Assembly (NCBI GenBank): GCA_034359265.1
Contig: CP136896.1
Span: 38,120,001-38,184,000 of the forward strand
Direction of reading: 5' to 3'
Length of the DNA: 64,000 bases
Source: Canna indica
Lineage: Eukaryota; Streptophyta; Magnoliopsida; Zingiberales; Cannaceae
Position numbers and translations under genes: made by a program. The notes beneath the pieces are model-generated. The model did no database searches. It was not told the DNA's origin and was given only the letters and a program-made list of their open reading frames with translations. Below are positions 22,401-33,857 of this stretch, piece after piece; the stretch's first letter is position 1, and every line of letters starts with the position of its first letter.

Positions 22401-23671
22401 ACTTGGCGTGGCTGGAAGGCAGAGGAGCTACATTGATCTCATAGCAGTCCTAGTTAGAGGTCGTAGTCGAGTCTGCAGTAGTTTGTCATGCACTTTGTTT
22501 TGGCATTTCGGTGTTGTAGTCCCTTGGGGATGTTTATGTCATTTATTTCAGATTTCATTATTGGTGGACTATTGGACTTGATTTATTACTTCTGCACTTT
22601 GTACTTTTGCAAAACTTACTTATAATGAATTCTATATGGTTTTGCATTTGAAATAAAATTTATTTATTTCTTTCCGCTATGTTTTATTGTTGAGTTGGGA
22701 CACTACTAGAATATACCACATCAGCCATGGGAATCATCGACGGCCGTTGCGGCCGTGGCTGATGTAATCGAATCAGCCGCGGCTCGCATACGGCCGCCTA
22801 GAGCCATCGCTCATAGTTGATGACTCACATGGGGCGCGAAATAAAATAAGTTCTTAGCCACGGCTTAATGGGGGTGCGAGAGCCGTTGGTGATATGAATA
22901 AGTCATTAGCCACGGCTAGAAGCGGTCGTCGCTTATTAATTAATGGCGCGAACGCAGCATGAAAACTAAAACACTCTAAACCGATGGCTTAGAGAGGGCC
23001 AACCGTCAGTGATATTAAAATTACGAATCCACGGTTTTTCGACGGCTGGCGAGCCGTGGGTGAAAATACTTTTTATTTGAGTTTGCGTCCAACACTTCCT
23101 CTGTCCCCCGCTCTCTTCTCTCTCTGTTGCTGCCGACCAATTTGTCGCCGCCAATCATCACCATGCTGCCTGCTACCTCACCCTCGCCGTGCCGCCTGCT
23201 CCATCGCCCTCACTGCGTTGCCATCCCCCTCTCCCCCTCTCTCCCGCCTAGATCACTGCCACCTCTCCCCCTCGATCTCCCTCACCCGTGCGCGCCGCCA
23301 CTGGCAGGCCTGCTCCCTCGTCGTCATCGCCGATCCTCTCCCCTCGCCGCTGCCACCAAGTGAGTTCGATCCCCCCTCCCCTCTCCTGTCCGGCACCAGT
23401 CAAAACCCTAGTGTTTCGATTGGCATCGGCCAATATATATATATATAAATATATAATTAGTTAGTGTTAATTATTTATTGTTAATTAATGTTATTAGAGA
23501 TTAATTAGGGTTAATTTTAGATTTAATTAGTAAATTAGTGTTAATTTTTTAAAAAAATTAGATTAATTAGTTTTCAATTAGATTTAATTACTGTTAATTA
23601 GTTGATAATTAGATTTAATTAGGGTAGAATAAATGTTAGGATTAATTTTAGTTGGGTGTAATTATAATTAT

Positions 23672-23790
23672 GAAATCGTCCACTTTGGACTCGCGCCGGA
23701 ATCGTCCTTAATGGATGGACTCGCGCGCACTGGAATCATCCACTTTAGACTCGCAGCCAAATCGTCCACGGTGGACTCGAGCCAGAATCA
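23672..23790 (+). repeat. Short satellite block in CACTA-B
   Basis: Four to five units of ATCGTCCACTTTGGACTCGC type, including one ATGGATGGACTCGCGC unit. Same family as 8608-9003 but without the higher-order duplication. Confidence 0.8.
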
Positions 23791-23903
23791 AGACAAGTTG
23801 ATACATTTCACGTACGCATCGACAAGTCAAGTTTTAATTTTGCAAAACCTTAGAACCGTTCAGGGGTTGTAAGTTCGTGTAAACGAAGTAAATGATCTTT
23901 TAA

Positions 23904-24597
23904 ACCTAATTGGTTTCAAGCTTACAACACAGAACACAGAGGCGAAATAGTTAACCAAATCTTTGAGTTTGCTAGTGGACGGGCATGACTAGTTAACCAA
24001 ATCTTTGAGTTTGCTAGTGGACGGGCACGACTTGTACAGTGTTATAATGGTTATTTTGTTAATGGATATAAATTTCACATACTTGAATATTCATCTACAA
24101 AAAAGACTATGAATGTTAGGGTTTGGTCAAAGGGACAACGTATGCTGAATGTGATGTTGACTTTTACAGACTATTGGAAGAAGTCATAGAATTGCAATTT
24201 TTAAGATAAAAATCAGTTGCCCTTTTTAAATGTCATTGGTTCGATACAAGCGATAGGGGCATGAGAGTTCATCCAAAATATAAACAGCTGGTCGAGGTCA
24301 ATTACAAATAAAAATTGGCTTCAAATGAGCCATTTATATTGGCATCTCAAGTTGAACAAGTATATTATATGCAGTATCCATCTCGAAAAAAAGATAGGGC
24401 AAATTGGCGTGTAGTCTGTAAGACTAAAGCTAGAGGAAAAATTGTTGGAGAGAATGAGCTAGCAGATGACTTCTATCAAGAAGAAGATCCTTTCGAAGTG
24501 GAACGAGTTAGTCCAATACTCGAGGATGATGACACTGAGTTAGTTCAATTGGAAATAGAATACATTGATGACGATGATAATGAAGTTGAGGAATGAC
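23904..24597 (+). pseudogene. TNP2 C-terminal remnant (DUF4218 end and DUF4216)
   Basis: Pieces include the FEFASGRARLVQCYNGYFVNGYKFH-type DUF4218/4216 junction near 23990-24080 and, from about 24315, SNEPFILASQVEQVYYMQYP, then KKDRANWRVVCKTKARGKIV and an acidic tail (EDDDTELVQLEIEYIDDDD) to the stop at about 24596. This is the far end of a TNP2 transposase; the catalytic core is deleted, with the join at about 23903 right after the 115-bp block shared with CACTA-A. A 42-bp tandem duplication (23948-23989, 23990-24031) and stops break the first part. It cannot catalyse transposition. Confidence 0.8.
23948..24031 (+). repeat. 42-bp tandem duplication in CACTA-B
   Basis: Two copies of a unit beginning TAGTTAACCAAATCTTTGAG and ending CGGGCATGAC/CGGGCACGAC, differing at one base. 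It lies inside the former TNP2 coding part. Confidence 0.95.
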
Positions 24598-24784
24598 AAA
24601 ATGATGATAAAGGAGACGAAGAGAATTTCAAGATTCCGATACAGAAGAACAAGATGAAGAGTATTACACGGATGATGATAATGACGATGACGAATAATTG
24701 TAAATGTGAAGTATATATTCAATTATTAAATATATCTATTAATTTATTATATATAATCTAATTATATATTAAATTTTTACAGCT

Positions 24785-26441
24785 ATGGTTCGAGATATCA
24801 GTTCGTGAGGAGGCATTCCTCGTAGGACCCCCTACGATTACCACCCGCCCCACCTGTACCCACTAACCCTTTGCCTTCCACCACCATTCCCCCACCTCCG
24901 GCTACCATCCCCCCACCTCTAGCCACCATCCCCCCACTTGATCCGTCCACCGTTCCCTCACCGGATCTAGCCACCATCCCCTCACCTCTGACTACCATCC
25001 CTCAGCCACCTTCTTTAGATCTAGGACCATCGTCTTCGAGACGTAGGCCACCAGGGCCTAACATAATTCTCCCTCCGCCACTCGAGGGAGAACTGCGCAG
25101 AGCAGTTAGTGTGCGCGAAAGACGATAAGTATATGCATCAGTTATTTCTTATAATTTATTTATTTCAAAATATCATATTATGAATTTATATTTTGTGCAG
25201 ATTTGAGTAGGAGGACGTCCCTCGAACGATAGCGGGGATGATCGGGAAGTTTATCCGCGGGGCGTGGCCTACATGGTCTCACGTGTCACGTGAGCATATG
25301 GATTTATTGTGGCGAGAGTTCACAGTAAGTATATTTATTAAATTAATGTTAATGTTAAATATTCATCGGTAATAATATTTTTTTTGTGCAGGCTCATTAT
25401 ACATGGTCGGAGGACCAGGCCACTTTTGTTGTAGCTGCATGGGAGCGTGTTGCCCGCGCTCGATATAACGGGCTGCTTCAGCAGGCCTGTCAGACCGTGA
25501 TGAGATGGCTGGGGGCCACACAGATAGGGCAGACTCGGGGACACACCTCAGTGGCAGGAGGTCTCCCGGACTGTGTCGAGGAACCGCATGTCCAGGGCGG
25601 ATGGCACGGGCGCGCGCCACACTAGTGGCTCTATCTCTTTTGCAGTTCATGAGCGTCGTATGGTATGTGTAATTTAATTATTTTTAATTAAATTATATAT
25701 TGTGTATAATGATATTAGTGTATTTGTTTTCTAATGTAAGACGCGAGTGGCGGAGGACGACACCGTCCAACGCCCATCGATGATGGAGGTGTTTGAGCAC
25801 ACCCACCGTCGTCGACGAGGAGCGGGGGACTACGTTGATAGCAGAGCCTCGTATATAATGGTAAGTATTTATATATGTCTATTTGATTTACACAAATTTT
25901 ATTTATAGTTTATATATATTTAAAATATAAACATGTGTATGAAACTTACACGAGGACTGTGATCGAGCGTGGAGGCACACCGGAGGAGTTCGACGCAGGA
26001 GCTTGGGTGGAGGCCACAGGTGGCTAGGAGCACGATCGTGTTTATGGCTTTGCAGACAATGGCCATGCACGTGCCGTGCTCGGGCCAATTGAGGCACCGA
26101 CCCCTCCGGCTATGGGTGAGCGGCCCTCGACATCCCGAGCGCAGGACTAGAGTCGGATAATGGCCATGGAGTCGGAGCTCACCCAATAGAGACAGGCGAT
26201 GGAGGAGCAGAGGCTGGCGATGATGGGGCAGAGGCTAGTGATGGAGGAGTAGAGGCTGGAGATGGAGGAGTAGAGGCTGGAGATGCAGGAGTAGAAGCAG
26301 ACGAATGACGAGTTGAGACAGACGATCCAGAACATGCAGACACTCCTCACTCAGATTGTGTCGCAGCCATCATCCTCCTCGATCCAGTCGATGCACCCAA
26401 CCCAATCATTGTTGACTCGACCGCCTCCACCACAGTCGTGA
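24785..26441 (+). pseudogene. Second CACTA gene, Ptta/En-Spm Transposase_24-like, with introns
   Basis: Starts near MVRDIS at 24785 and runs into a Pro-rich stretch (PPPATIPPPLATIPP repeats, 24870-25020). Later exon-like pieces: 25201-25323 (KFIRGAWPTWSHVSREHMDL), 25392-25660 starting after TTTTTGTGCAG (HYTWSEDQATFVVAAWERV), 25740-25860, and a last part from about 25930 to 26441 with glutamine/glutamate-rich heptads (EEQRLAM, RLEMEE) and a Pro/Ser tail. Donors GTAAGT at 25324 and 25861 and GTATGT at 25662 support introns; the first donor reads ATAAGT and is probably lost. In-frame stops in the heptad region (four TAG) make it a pseudogene. Such proteins bind CACTA subterminal repeats in related elements; here that is inference. 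Confidence 0.6.
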
Positions 26442-26689
26442 GATTTTGATTTATTTTATTTTGTTTATATTTTGATACTTGGTTGTATATATATGATATT
26501 TTGATAATTGTTTGCCTCTGGTTTGAGGCTTAGATTGATGATATTTATGTAAACCTTGTATGTTTGGTTTCAAATGAATGTGTATGATGTTTTCTGATTG
26601 TAATATGTGATTGAAAATAGGTTGTAGTCTATATGTCACTGTATACGGAAATTTACAAAATTTTTAATTTTTTTAGTTACAAGATACAC

Positions 26690-27058
26690 CTTTAGCCACG
26701 GCTTACCCACGGTTCACCGTCACTAAGCCGTGGTTGAAAGCTTATCGTAAATGGCTGATAGCCTGGGCAACACCAAATATCACACTTGTTAATAGTATCA
26801 CCGATGGGACTGGGCCGTGGCTGATGGGTTGGTATCAGTGACAGCGCCTAGAACCATCACTGATGTTTTTAAATCAGCGACAACGCACGGGGCTGTCGCT
26901 GATGATTACGTGTGATGGCGGCGCTCGACCGTCACCACTTATCTAAGATGCGCACATCTGTGATGGCATTTTGCCACGCCCTTTGCCATCCGTGATAGTT
27001 ATCATCGATGATTTATTCATGGATATAGCCGTCGGTGATGACGATAATTCTAGTAGTG
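26690..27058 (+). repeat. Right subterminal repeats of CACTA-B
   Basis: Short words CCACGGCT, GCCGTGGC and CATCAGTGAT/ATCACTGATG recur in both orientations, mirrored in 22701-23060. They are the likely transposase-binding region; ends in GTAGTG. Confidence 0.75.
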
Positions 27059-28198
27059 TCATGTGCATGGGTTAGGCTGCGGGGTATAGGCACATATATC
27101 CTGGCCGATCACGTGACATTGAGTTGGGGGGTCACAATTATGAGTTGTGCATTCCATGTTATATTCATATATGTATGCATGGTTGTGATTTATGACATGA
27201 GGAGGTGGAGGTTGAGGTATGTCCTTACTCATCTTGTTATTTACGGTATAGCACATCTTATGTTTTATATTTATAACTGCGTGTGTGATGTGCTTGTACA
27301 TTTCTCCGCAACCTCGCTGGTGAGGGGAGGGTATGCCCCAAAGAGACAACGTTGGCCTTATTACAGAAGTCCGGCTGGTGAGGGGAGATCATACCTCAAA
27401 GAGACTGTCCGAAGACCCGACCTGTGAGGGGAACGTATGCTCCAAAGACACGATTCGTAAGAGCTAGTGTCGGTGAGTGGAGTGCATACCCCAAAGAGAC
27501 GACACTGAGTTGGGTGGTAGTTCGGAGGCCACACCGTCTACCTACCCTACGTGGCTATGAGAGACCGACGGGTCTAATGATCATTCATGTGGGTGTGACA
27601 TTGCATTGTGATACTTATTTGTGGTAGATGTTGTTATCATGCGCAGGGTAGTAGATAACATATTATGTTATGTTGTTATTTACTGCTTTTATTATGCTTT
27701 CTTATTATTTTTGATTGCACGATGATGATGTGGTGGAATCGAGGGCTAATCTACTCACTAAGTCCTAGATGAACTTACCCCTCATTTCTATTTTTTTTTT
27801 CAGCACCTGAGTGAGATCAGAGAGGTACCGAGTTGCAGTAGCGCGACTGGTGGTGGCAGAGCAGCGGGTCTCGTGACATGTCGTGGTCGAGGGGGATTCT
27901 TGAGTCATTTTTCTTTTTCTTTAAGATACTGAGTCATGTAGACTCGGGTTATTTTTTTTGCATTTTTATTACTTTTAGGCGTCTTGGTTTGTTTATTAAA
28001 CTTCTTCAATAACTTGAACACTTTTGTTTTACTAAGTCTATGGTTGGGTTGAAATCAAGTGTCTTTTTATCTTTTTTTAAATGTTATATATATATATATA
28101 TATTGTTCAGGTTATTTACTATGTTGTGGTTTGAGTTAGGTTAGGCTTTGGCGTACGTGGCGCACCCTGGCCGGTCATACCAGATTTTGGGTGTGCCA

Positions 28199-29960
28199 AA
28201 ATTCCTGAAATATTTAGAGTTCCAACTCCTATGACATTTACATGTCTTCCGTCTCCAAATGTGAGAGTTGCACCTTCATGTTCCTTAACCTTTTTGCCTC
28301 GAGCAATTTATATGATTCTTTCTCCTCAATTTGTTGGAGAGTTTGAAGCAATTTTATGTGTCCTCTGCACCTGCTATAGTAGCATATGGGCACAATATTT
28401 CCTTTTCTTGTAGTAGGCTTTTGATGACTTGAAGAGCCTTTATGAAAGTTCCTCAGTTGAGTAGACAGTTGAGACTTGGGTTTCAACTGGCATGATCTAG
28501 TATATCCTAGTCCCTTATGATTAGAATGGCATTTTTCTGCACTCAAAATTTTGTTAAGAGTACTAGTAGAATTCATCATTCTAACTCTCTTCTTCATCTT
28601 TTCATGTTCGGAAATCAACTTAGACTCTTCGTCTTCTTTTTCAATAATGTTTCTTTGAAGGGTTTGAACTTTCTCCTTAAGAGTCTCTTTTCTTCAACCA
28701 AAAGCTTGTTCTGATCGCTGAGAGACTTGTTGAGTTTTGCTACTTCAACCCATTTATCAAACATCTCCTGATAGGCTTCCTCAAGACTACCTGCACAATG
28801 AACTTTGCAGTGATCATCATCTGTACCAGAGATGTCGGCAGTTTTAACTTTGTCATCAATGAAGCTATGAAAGCTCTAAAGTTGCCTCGTTCATGCTCTT
28901 TTGAGTCAGTTTCTTCATCATCGTCACTCCAAGTAGCAGTAAAAGACTTTTTAATCCTTTTCTGAAGTTTTGGACATTCCGATTTCACATATCCAAATTC
29001 TTCACATTCAAAACATTCGACACCTTTGTACTTCTATTTGGGATCATCATTTTGTCCAAACAATTGACTTTTTTTATTTTCTCCAGTAGAGAAGTTTGAT
29101 TTTGAACTAGCAGACTCGGGCGGTTGAAACTGTTGTTTGAACTGCATATTTGACTAAGAGTTATTGTTTACCCTATTCTTAGCTCTCAGAAATATCTTGA
29201 AATTCTTTGTCATAAGAGCCAGAACAACATCCATCTCTTCTTCAGAACAATCTTCTGACTTGATCTCATCCTTAGTATCTCTAAAGGCAAGATTCTTCTT
29301 CTTTTCTTTGTGAGAATATTTTTCAGATAATTTCAACTCATAAGTTTCAAGTTTCCCTATAAGAGTGTCAAGAGTAATAGTAGATGGATCGTGAACTTCA
29401 CTTATGGCAGCAGCTTTCATATCAAATTTGGTAGGCATTGATCTCAAAACTTTTCTTACTACCTTTTATTCAGAAAATGACTGTCCAAGGTTTGTAGCAT
29501 TGTTCATAAGATCTTTGATACACCCATGATGAAATTATTGTATACTTTCATCGTCTCCCATTTTTAGATTCTCAAATATGGTGTTAAAGATTTCAACTTT
29601 TGACTTCCGAGGCGTCAGGGATCCTTCATAATTCATTTCTAAAATTTCCCATGCCTGCTTTTCCAAGGTACAAACCGAGATTAGTTTAAATTGAGAAGGA
29701 TCAATTCCACTGAAGATAACATTAAGGACTTTATTATCATAATTTGCTACAACGATTTTTGCTTCTGTATACTGGCTTTTAGGGTTGCGCTCTGTCCTAC
29801 CAGGTGTTGTGAGAGGAGTGTAGCCAATCTCTATAGTGTCATACCAACGATCATCCAAGGACTTAATGAAAGCCCTCATCCTAGCCTTCCAATATGCATA
29901 GTTTGTTCTGATAAGCAAAGGAGGAATATTGACAGAATTTTCCATAGGCATTCCTTCCAT
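28199..29960 (-). pseudogene. Copia-1 Gag and start of protease region
   Basis: Start chosen at ATG 29960 (MEGMPMENSVNIPPLLIRTN). Parts in order: Gag N-terminal NYAYWKARMRAFIKSLDDR and the UBN2-type KQAWEILEMNYEG..KVEIFNTIFENLKMGDDESI; then MRSMPTKFDMKAAAISEVHD; a zinc knuckle CFECEEFGYVKSEC in which the His is Tyr; an acidic linker TWSDDDEETDSKE; then KVKEHEGATLTFGDGRHVNV typical of the Copia pre-protease/protease region, cut at 28199 by Gypsy-B. Several frameshifts and stops (for example near 29530 and 29155). Pol is not in the window on this side. Confidence 0.85.
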
Positions 29961-30021
29961 CTTGAGCTTGAAAAAAAAGAGACACACCAAGGATCTTGTA
30001 CAGGAAAAGGTTAGCACAACC

Positions 30022-30033
30022 GTTCTAATACCA
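30022..30033 (-). other. Primer-binding site of Copia-1 (diverged)
   Basis: Minus strand TGGTATTAGAAC, two mismatches from TGGTATCAGAGC, two bases from the LTR edge at 30036. Confidence 0.8.
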
Positions 30034-30035
30034 AT

Positions 30036-31009
30036 TGACAATATAGGTCTCTAAGGGAACTTCTGTTAAGGGCAGTTAAATAAGAAGTTGCAATTGCTAC
30101 TAGTATCAAAGTAAGAACCAAAACAAAAATCATAGACAAACACAAAGGTTTGTTTACGCAGTTCAGTGACAAAACCAGTCACCTAATCTACGGGGCACTC
30201 ACCGGACAGATGCCCAATCCACTCTCTATAAGTACAATATAAGTCCTCAGTATTTCACACCCGAAATTCGACTACTAGTACTACAGTCTATTGGAAATAA
30301 CAAAAACCTATTTGTTATTACAAGTACATACCAACTTGCCTCTCTATGACATTCCAGCCACAGAGTTCAGTCCTCCATACAATCCTTGTGTTGTAGCGAG
30401 TTAACAGCCCAAAAACCATCTTCACATGAAGATAAGAAAAATAGATTGTTGCCTCTACACTCAGCAGTCTTGCACTCAGCAGTCTCAACTCCTCAGAATA
30501 ACTGGCAACACAATGTACGCACACAGGAGTTGATAAATCAGATCTTTTCACCAGAATTTATATGTGACAACTGATAGATTTGAATCCCAATGCTGACATA
30601 ACTATTAGTTCAATAATACATTTAGTTCAACAACCAATAGTCATCGGTTAAAAAACAAACAGTTAGCACTTAAATAAAATGACCAAAATGATCAAAAGGA
30701 GTAACACGGGGAAATATTAAAGAGGACCTCACCTCTACTCATGAAGTTTATCGGGCAATAAAATAATTAATGATGATTAAAAATATTAGAGATAACAAAG
30801 AGAATCATCATTAATATTGCAGACCAAAAGTCATCACATCTGTAGCAAACTTATCCAGAAAACCATAGACTGTAGAGGCAGTTGTAACTATCATCCTATA
30901 AGCAGAGCTCCTCATAGTTGTGACTGTGCATTGGATAGAGATTTTACATGGAACTCTTTTGCCAAATATAGCTAATTCATAAAAGCCAATACATTAACAA
31001 TGTGATAGA
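30036..31009 (-). repeat. 5' LTR of Copia-1 (far edge unresolved)
   Basis: On the minus strand the LTR ends TTGTCA next to the primer site. Its other end is not visible because no second LTR is in the window; somewhere before 31010 the sequence changes to Gypsy-D LTR. Nothing else is recognised here. Confidence 0.5.
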
Positions 31010-31297
31010 TGGCATTAGGTCGGGAAGCACGTTAGGGGACCATGCTAACACCCCAACCAGTATGTATGGCTTTTGGGTTGGGAAGCTCGTCAGAGAGCCA
31101 CATTGACGACCAACCCGGAGTGGTAGTGGTTGGAGGAATATTCGCAACCAAAATTGGGGCGATGAGGATACAGGGTCATCCTAGCTCGTTAGACCCCGGG
31201 ACGGGAAGCTCGCTAGAGTGTTATCATATCGATGAACTCTTATGTTGGTTGCAATTTGGGCACGAGACGAGGCTAGAGGGCCATCCTAGCTCGTGAG
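31010..31297 (+). repeat. Gypsy-D LTR, left part
   Basis: Contains repeats of GGGAAGCTCGYTAGAGnGCCA..CTAGC, a hairpin-forming unit that continues after the Gypsy-C insertion (40944 onward: GAGAAGCTCTCTAAAGGGCC). Left boundary unresolved. The GTGAG at 31293-31297 is the left copy of the Gypsy-C target duplication. Confidence 0.65.
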
Positions 31298-33840
31298 TGT
31301 CATACCAACTAAGGGTAGTGTGACCGGCCAGGGCCTACATCCTGCCCTGTAGCCTACTATCTACACTAACATCAAGAAAACCAAGACATATCGACTGAAA
31401 GAAAACTCAACATACTTTATAAAAGTTTGCAAGTCACAATATATAAGTTTTTCAAAACAAATAGAAACAACAACATCAAATCCGAATAGTCAAATATCAA
31501 GTTTTACAATTCTTTTCAAATACAACCGTCAGTGTAGAAACAAAACCAGCATAACAAGGCACTAGTCTAAGACTCATGGACGCCACTACGAGATATGACA
31601 CCGCCTCCGCCCTCCAGCTGCACCATGTCGACACCAAGCTACTTTTCATGCTCTGCAAAAATAAAAATAAACTGTGAGTCCACTTAGGACTCGGTGAGTG
31701 ACTCGAATGAACCTCCACATAAGCCTTAGTCATGCATATATATCATATAAGGCAATAAAGGAATGTACAAGGAGGTAAAATTAATTTCTAATGCGATTAC
31801 AGACCCTCAACGGATTCATCAACATCAACTGTACATGATAACCTGGTACCTCGGCTTATCAATCCTTCGACATCCGGCCCTCGGGCCTTCTCATCGAATC
31901 CTATCCCGGCTACCGCCAACCCTACAATAGCAGGTAGTATCATACTGGCCATCGGCCACATCATCTCAAGATGCAAGCAAACAATCTCGGGCCGTCGACT
32001 AGGATGGTCCACTAGTCTTCGGACACCGTCTCGGGTAAGGATAGCTAGTCCCACCCAACTGGGGTTTGGCACCTAGCGGGCCCGCTGGTGCACCTCCAGA
32101 CCCAACTGGCCGAGCTGGGCATTGGTCATCTCCGACCTCCTCGCCCCTCGGCGGACCATCTCAAGCACATTACACAATCAATATCCTAGGGTTTCCATAT
32201 ATAGACACATCGGGCCTTTGCCCGTATCTGGCCTATGTTTGGCTATCGGGTCAACAGTTTATGCTACTCTTTCAATATACATGCACGTACAAGCTCAAAG
32301 TTTCCAAAAGTATACAAGCAGACATAGAACTGCTATCATCTCATAACTAAGTTTTCATAAATGTGTTATGGTCATCTAGTGACGCCTTACATGTTACCTA
32401 TCCTCCTATACTGTCTTAGGTGAGAATTTCAATGAATCGACCTTGGAATACCATCCGAGATCATTTAGGGCAGCATGTATAATCCAAAGAAAAATATGCA
32501 AATATTGTAACATTCATCATATATGACCATAATGTTTATACATAACAATTGTTATACTACCTTAGGTATATTAGCACAATAAGGAGCAGCTATCTAGCAT
32601 GGCAAGATAGGTAATGAATTTAAATAACATGTATGAAATACAAAACATGGTAACAATGTCAACATCCAAAGTTTAAGGATCTAATGCTAAGTATGGTTAC
32701 AAAACTAGCATTTCTACAATTCAAAATCAATTAAGCCACTTGCTAAGTTTGGTGTTCTTCCTAAGTATTGTCATATCTTTATGTGTGATCCTTAAAATCA
32801 TGAAATTTCCATCTAAAGCAAGTCTCTCCTCCTCTCCCTAACCTTGGCCAAACCATGAGCAAGGAGGACCTTGCTCGGCCAACGTCCTTGGGGTAGGAAA
32901 AGAGGGAGGAGACTCTAGCTATACCTTTACCTCTTCAATTCCGCATATAATTTAAATACCAATGAACTACTTAATCTTCCCCTCACCCTTGGCCGAACCC
33001 TCCCCATGAGTTGTAGGGCTCATTCGTCCACTTCAAGGGACTTTAGAGAGGGCACACTTCATAACACGCTAGGTGTTCAAAGGATCTACATTAAAACAGT
33101 GATGATATAAGGTCATCTGAAGGCCTTCTTGCCGTGAAGGGAATCGGGGAAAATTTCGGCATGACCTTTCCCCTTTTCCGATGACTCGTCAGCCCCAAGA
33201 ACATGCAAATCGACGAATAAAACAGTGAGATCCGACAAGAAACTTCATAAAACAGTGAACACATGTCGTTGAAATCATGGATCGTCGGAAAAATCACGAG
33301 AATTCAACCTATCATCTAGGGTTCGGCCACCCGACTCCCCCAAACCTTTTAAAAATTAACCACTCACCTAGATCGCCAAGAAACAAGGATCGGGTGACGA
33401 CGACTTGAGATTTTCCGGAGACGACGCGAGTTTCGGATCGATCCAAGCCCCCAATCCTCCTCGCTCCTTCTCCTCTTCTCTCTTGCGGCCTTGTGCGACT
33501 CAATGGGTGAGTCGCACGGCTGCCAAAAGGGGGATTTTATCCCCTCAACCATCTTTCCTAAGATGGCCTCAAGGCTCAGTTAAGTCATACCCGGAACTCG
33601 ACCTAAACCCAAACTCGACTTGGGTTCTCACTCAACCCATAACATGACTCAAGTTAACTTAATTTAAGGTATGATTTCATAAAAGGAAAGTTAATTATCC
33701 AAATAGACTTCATGATCCATTAGTCGAGTCATACCTTTCACTCGAGGCGATCTTGAGGCTCGACTCAACTACCCCCCGGGTTCGACGCACTGCACCAAAA
33801 TAGATTTTTTATATTAGGAAACTTTTTTGGGAGTCTTACA
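31298..33840 (-). repeat. 3' LTR of Gypsy-C
   Basis: 2543 bp, minus-strand TGTAAGACTC to GGTATGACA. TATA-like GATAAAATC at 33533-33541, GC-rich leader, donor-like CTAG|GTGAGTGG at 33367, acceptor-like TTTTTGCAG|AG at 31653. Aligns along its length with 38398-40938. Confidence 0.95.
31653..33367 (-). other. Putative intron inside Gypsy-C LTR
   Basis: Donor GATCTAG|GTGAGTGG and acceptor TTTTATTTTTGCAG|AG on the minus strand, 1715 bp apart. In the 5' LTR the acceptor is kept (near 38757) but the donor reads CTAAGTGATTGG. The layout equals that of solo LTRs 1 and 3 although the sequences between differ. Inference only. Confidence 0.4.
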
Positions 33841-33854
33841 ACCTTCCCCCCTTA
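33841..33854 (-). other. Polypurine tract of Gypsy-C
   Basis: Minus strand TAAGGGGGGAAGGT next to the LTR start TGTAAGAC. Confidence 0.9.
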
Positions 33855-33857
33855 TGG

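Larger units (their letters stand above)
22701..27058 (+). mobile_element. CACTA-B transposon, internally deleted
   Basis: 4358 bp bounded by CACTACTAGAAT and its inverse ATTCTAGTAGTG. Subterminal CATCAGCCATGG/CCGTGGCTGATG-like repeats lie in the first 350 and last 370 bp. It sits in solo LTR 2 at GAGTTG|..|TCATGTGCATG; solo LTR 3 shows the uninterrupted site GTTGAGTTGTCATGTGCATG at about 50834-50853. Left flank GGA and right flank TCA would be a decayed 3-bp duplication. It keeps only the end of TNP2 and a broken second gene. Confidence 0.92.
20307..27136 (+). repeat. Solo LTR 2, same family as solo LTRs 1 and 3, carrying CACTA-B
   Basis: TGTAATATCC at 20307 to GGGGGGTCACA at 27136. Removing CACTA-B leaves about 2.47 kb. 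Flanks ATTTT/ATTAT give an imperfect (4 of 5) target duplication. The hairpin array recurs at about 21899-22130 (for example GGAACAA/TTGTTCC at 21899-21933), and the acceptor-like TTTTGCAG|AG at 22373. The donor-like site is altered to AACAGAGTGATT and the TATA region is lost, so this is a more decayed copy. Confidence 0.85.
17752..28198 (+). mobile_element. Gypsy-B chromovirus, 3' part with 3' LTR (5' part missing)
   Basis: Integrase and chromodomain remnant (17752-18760), a duplicated segment with filler (18763-19036), polypurine tract (19037-19050) and a 3' LTR (19052-28198) split by solo LTR 2. Left side interrupted by TR-GAG copy 2. The right side meets Copia-1 protease sequence exactly at the LTR end, so Gypsy-B inserted into Copia-1. 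Confidence 0.8.
19052..28198 (+). repeat. 3' LTR of Gypsy-B (split by solo LTR 2)
   Basis: TGTAATGCCC at 19052 to GGGTGTGCCA at 28198; about 2.3 kb without the insert. Features: TATA-like CATAAAATA at about 19357, a (GATA)n(GA)n microsatellite at 19408-19444, donor-like ATGTGAGTGG at 19558, four repeats of GGTGAGGGGA..TATGCCCCAAAGAGAC at about 27310-27510, and acceptor-like TTTTTCAG at 27803. Ends with the CCCTGGCCGGTCA phrase common to all Gypsy LTRs here. Confidence 0.75.

Noticed and set aside
23056..23448. 130-codon open frame rich in Pro, Ser and Arg in CACTA-B
   Set aside because: Lies in the non-coding left part of the element; composition-driven, no family, and not seen in CACTA-A.
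25338..26350. Minus-strand open frames over CACTA-B
   Set aside because: Antisense to the exon-like pieces of the second CACTA gene, which has splice sites and family words on the plus strand.
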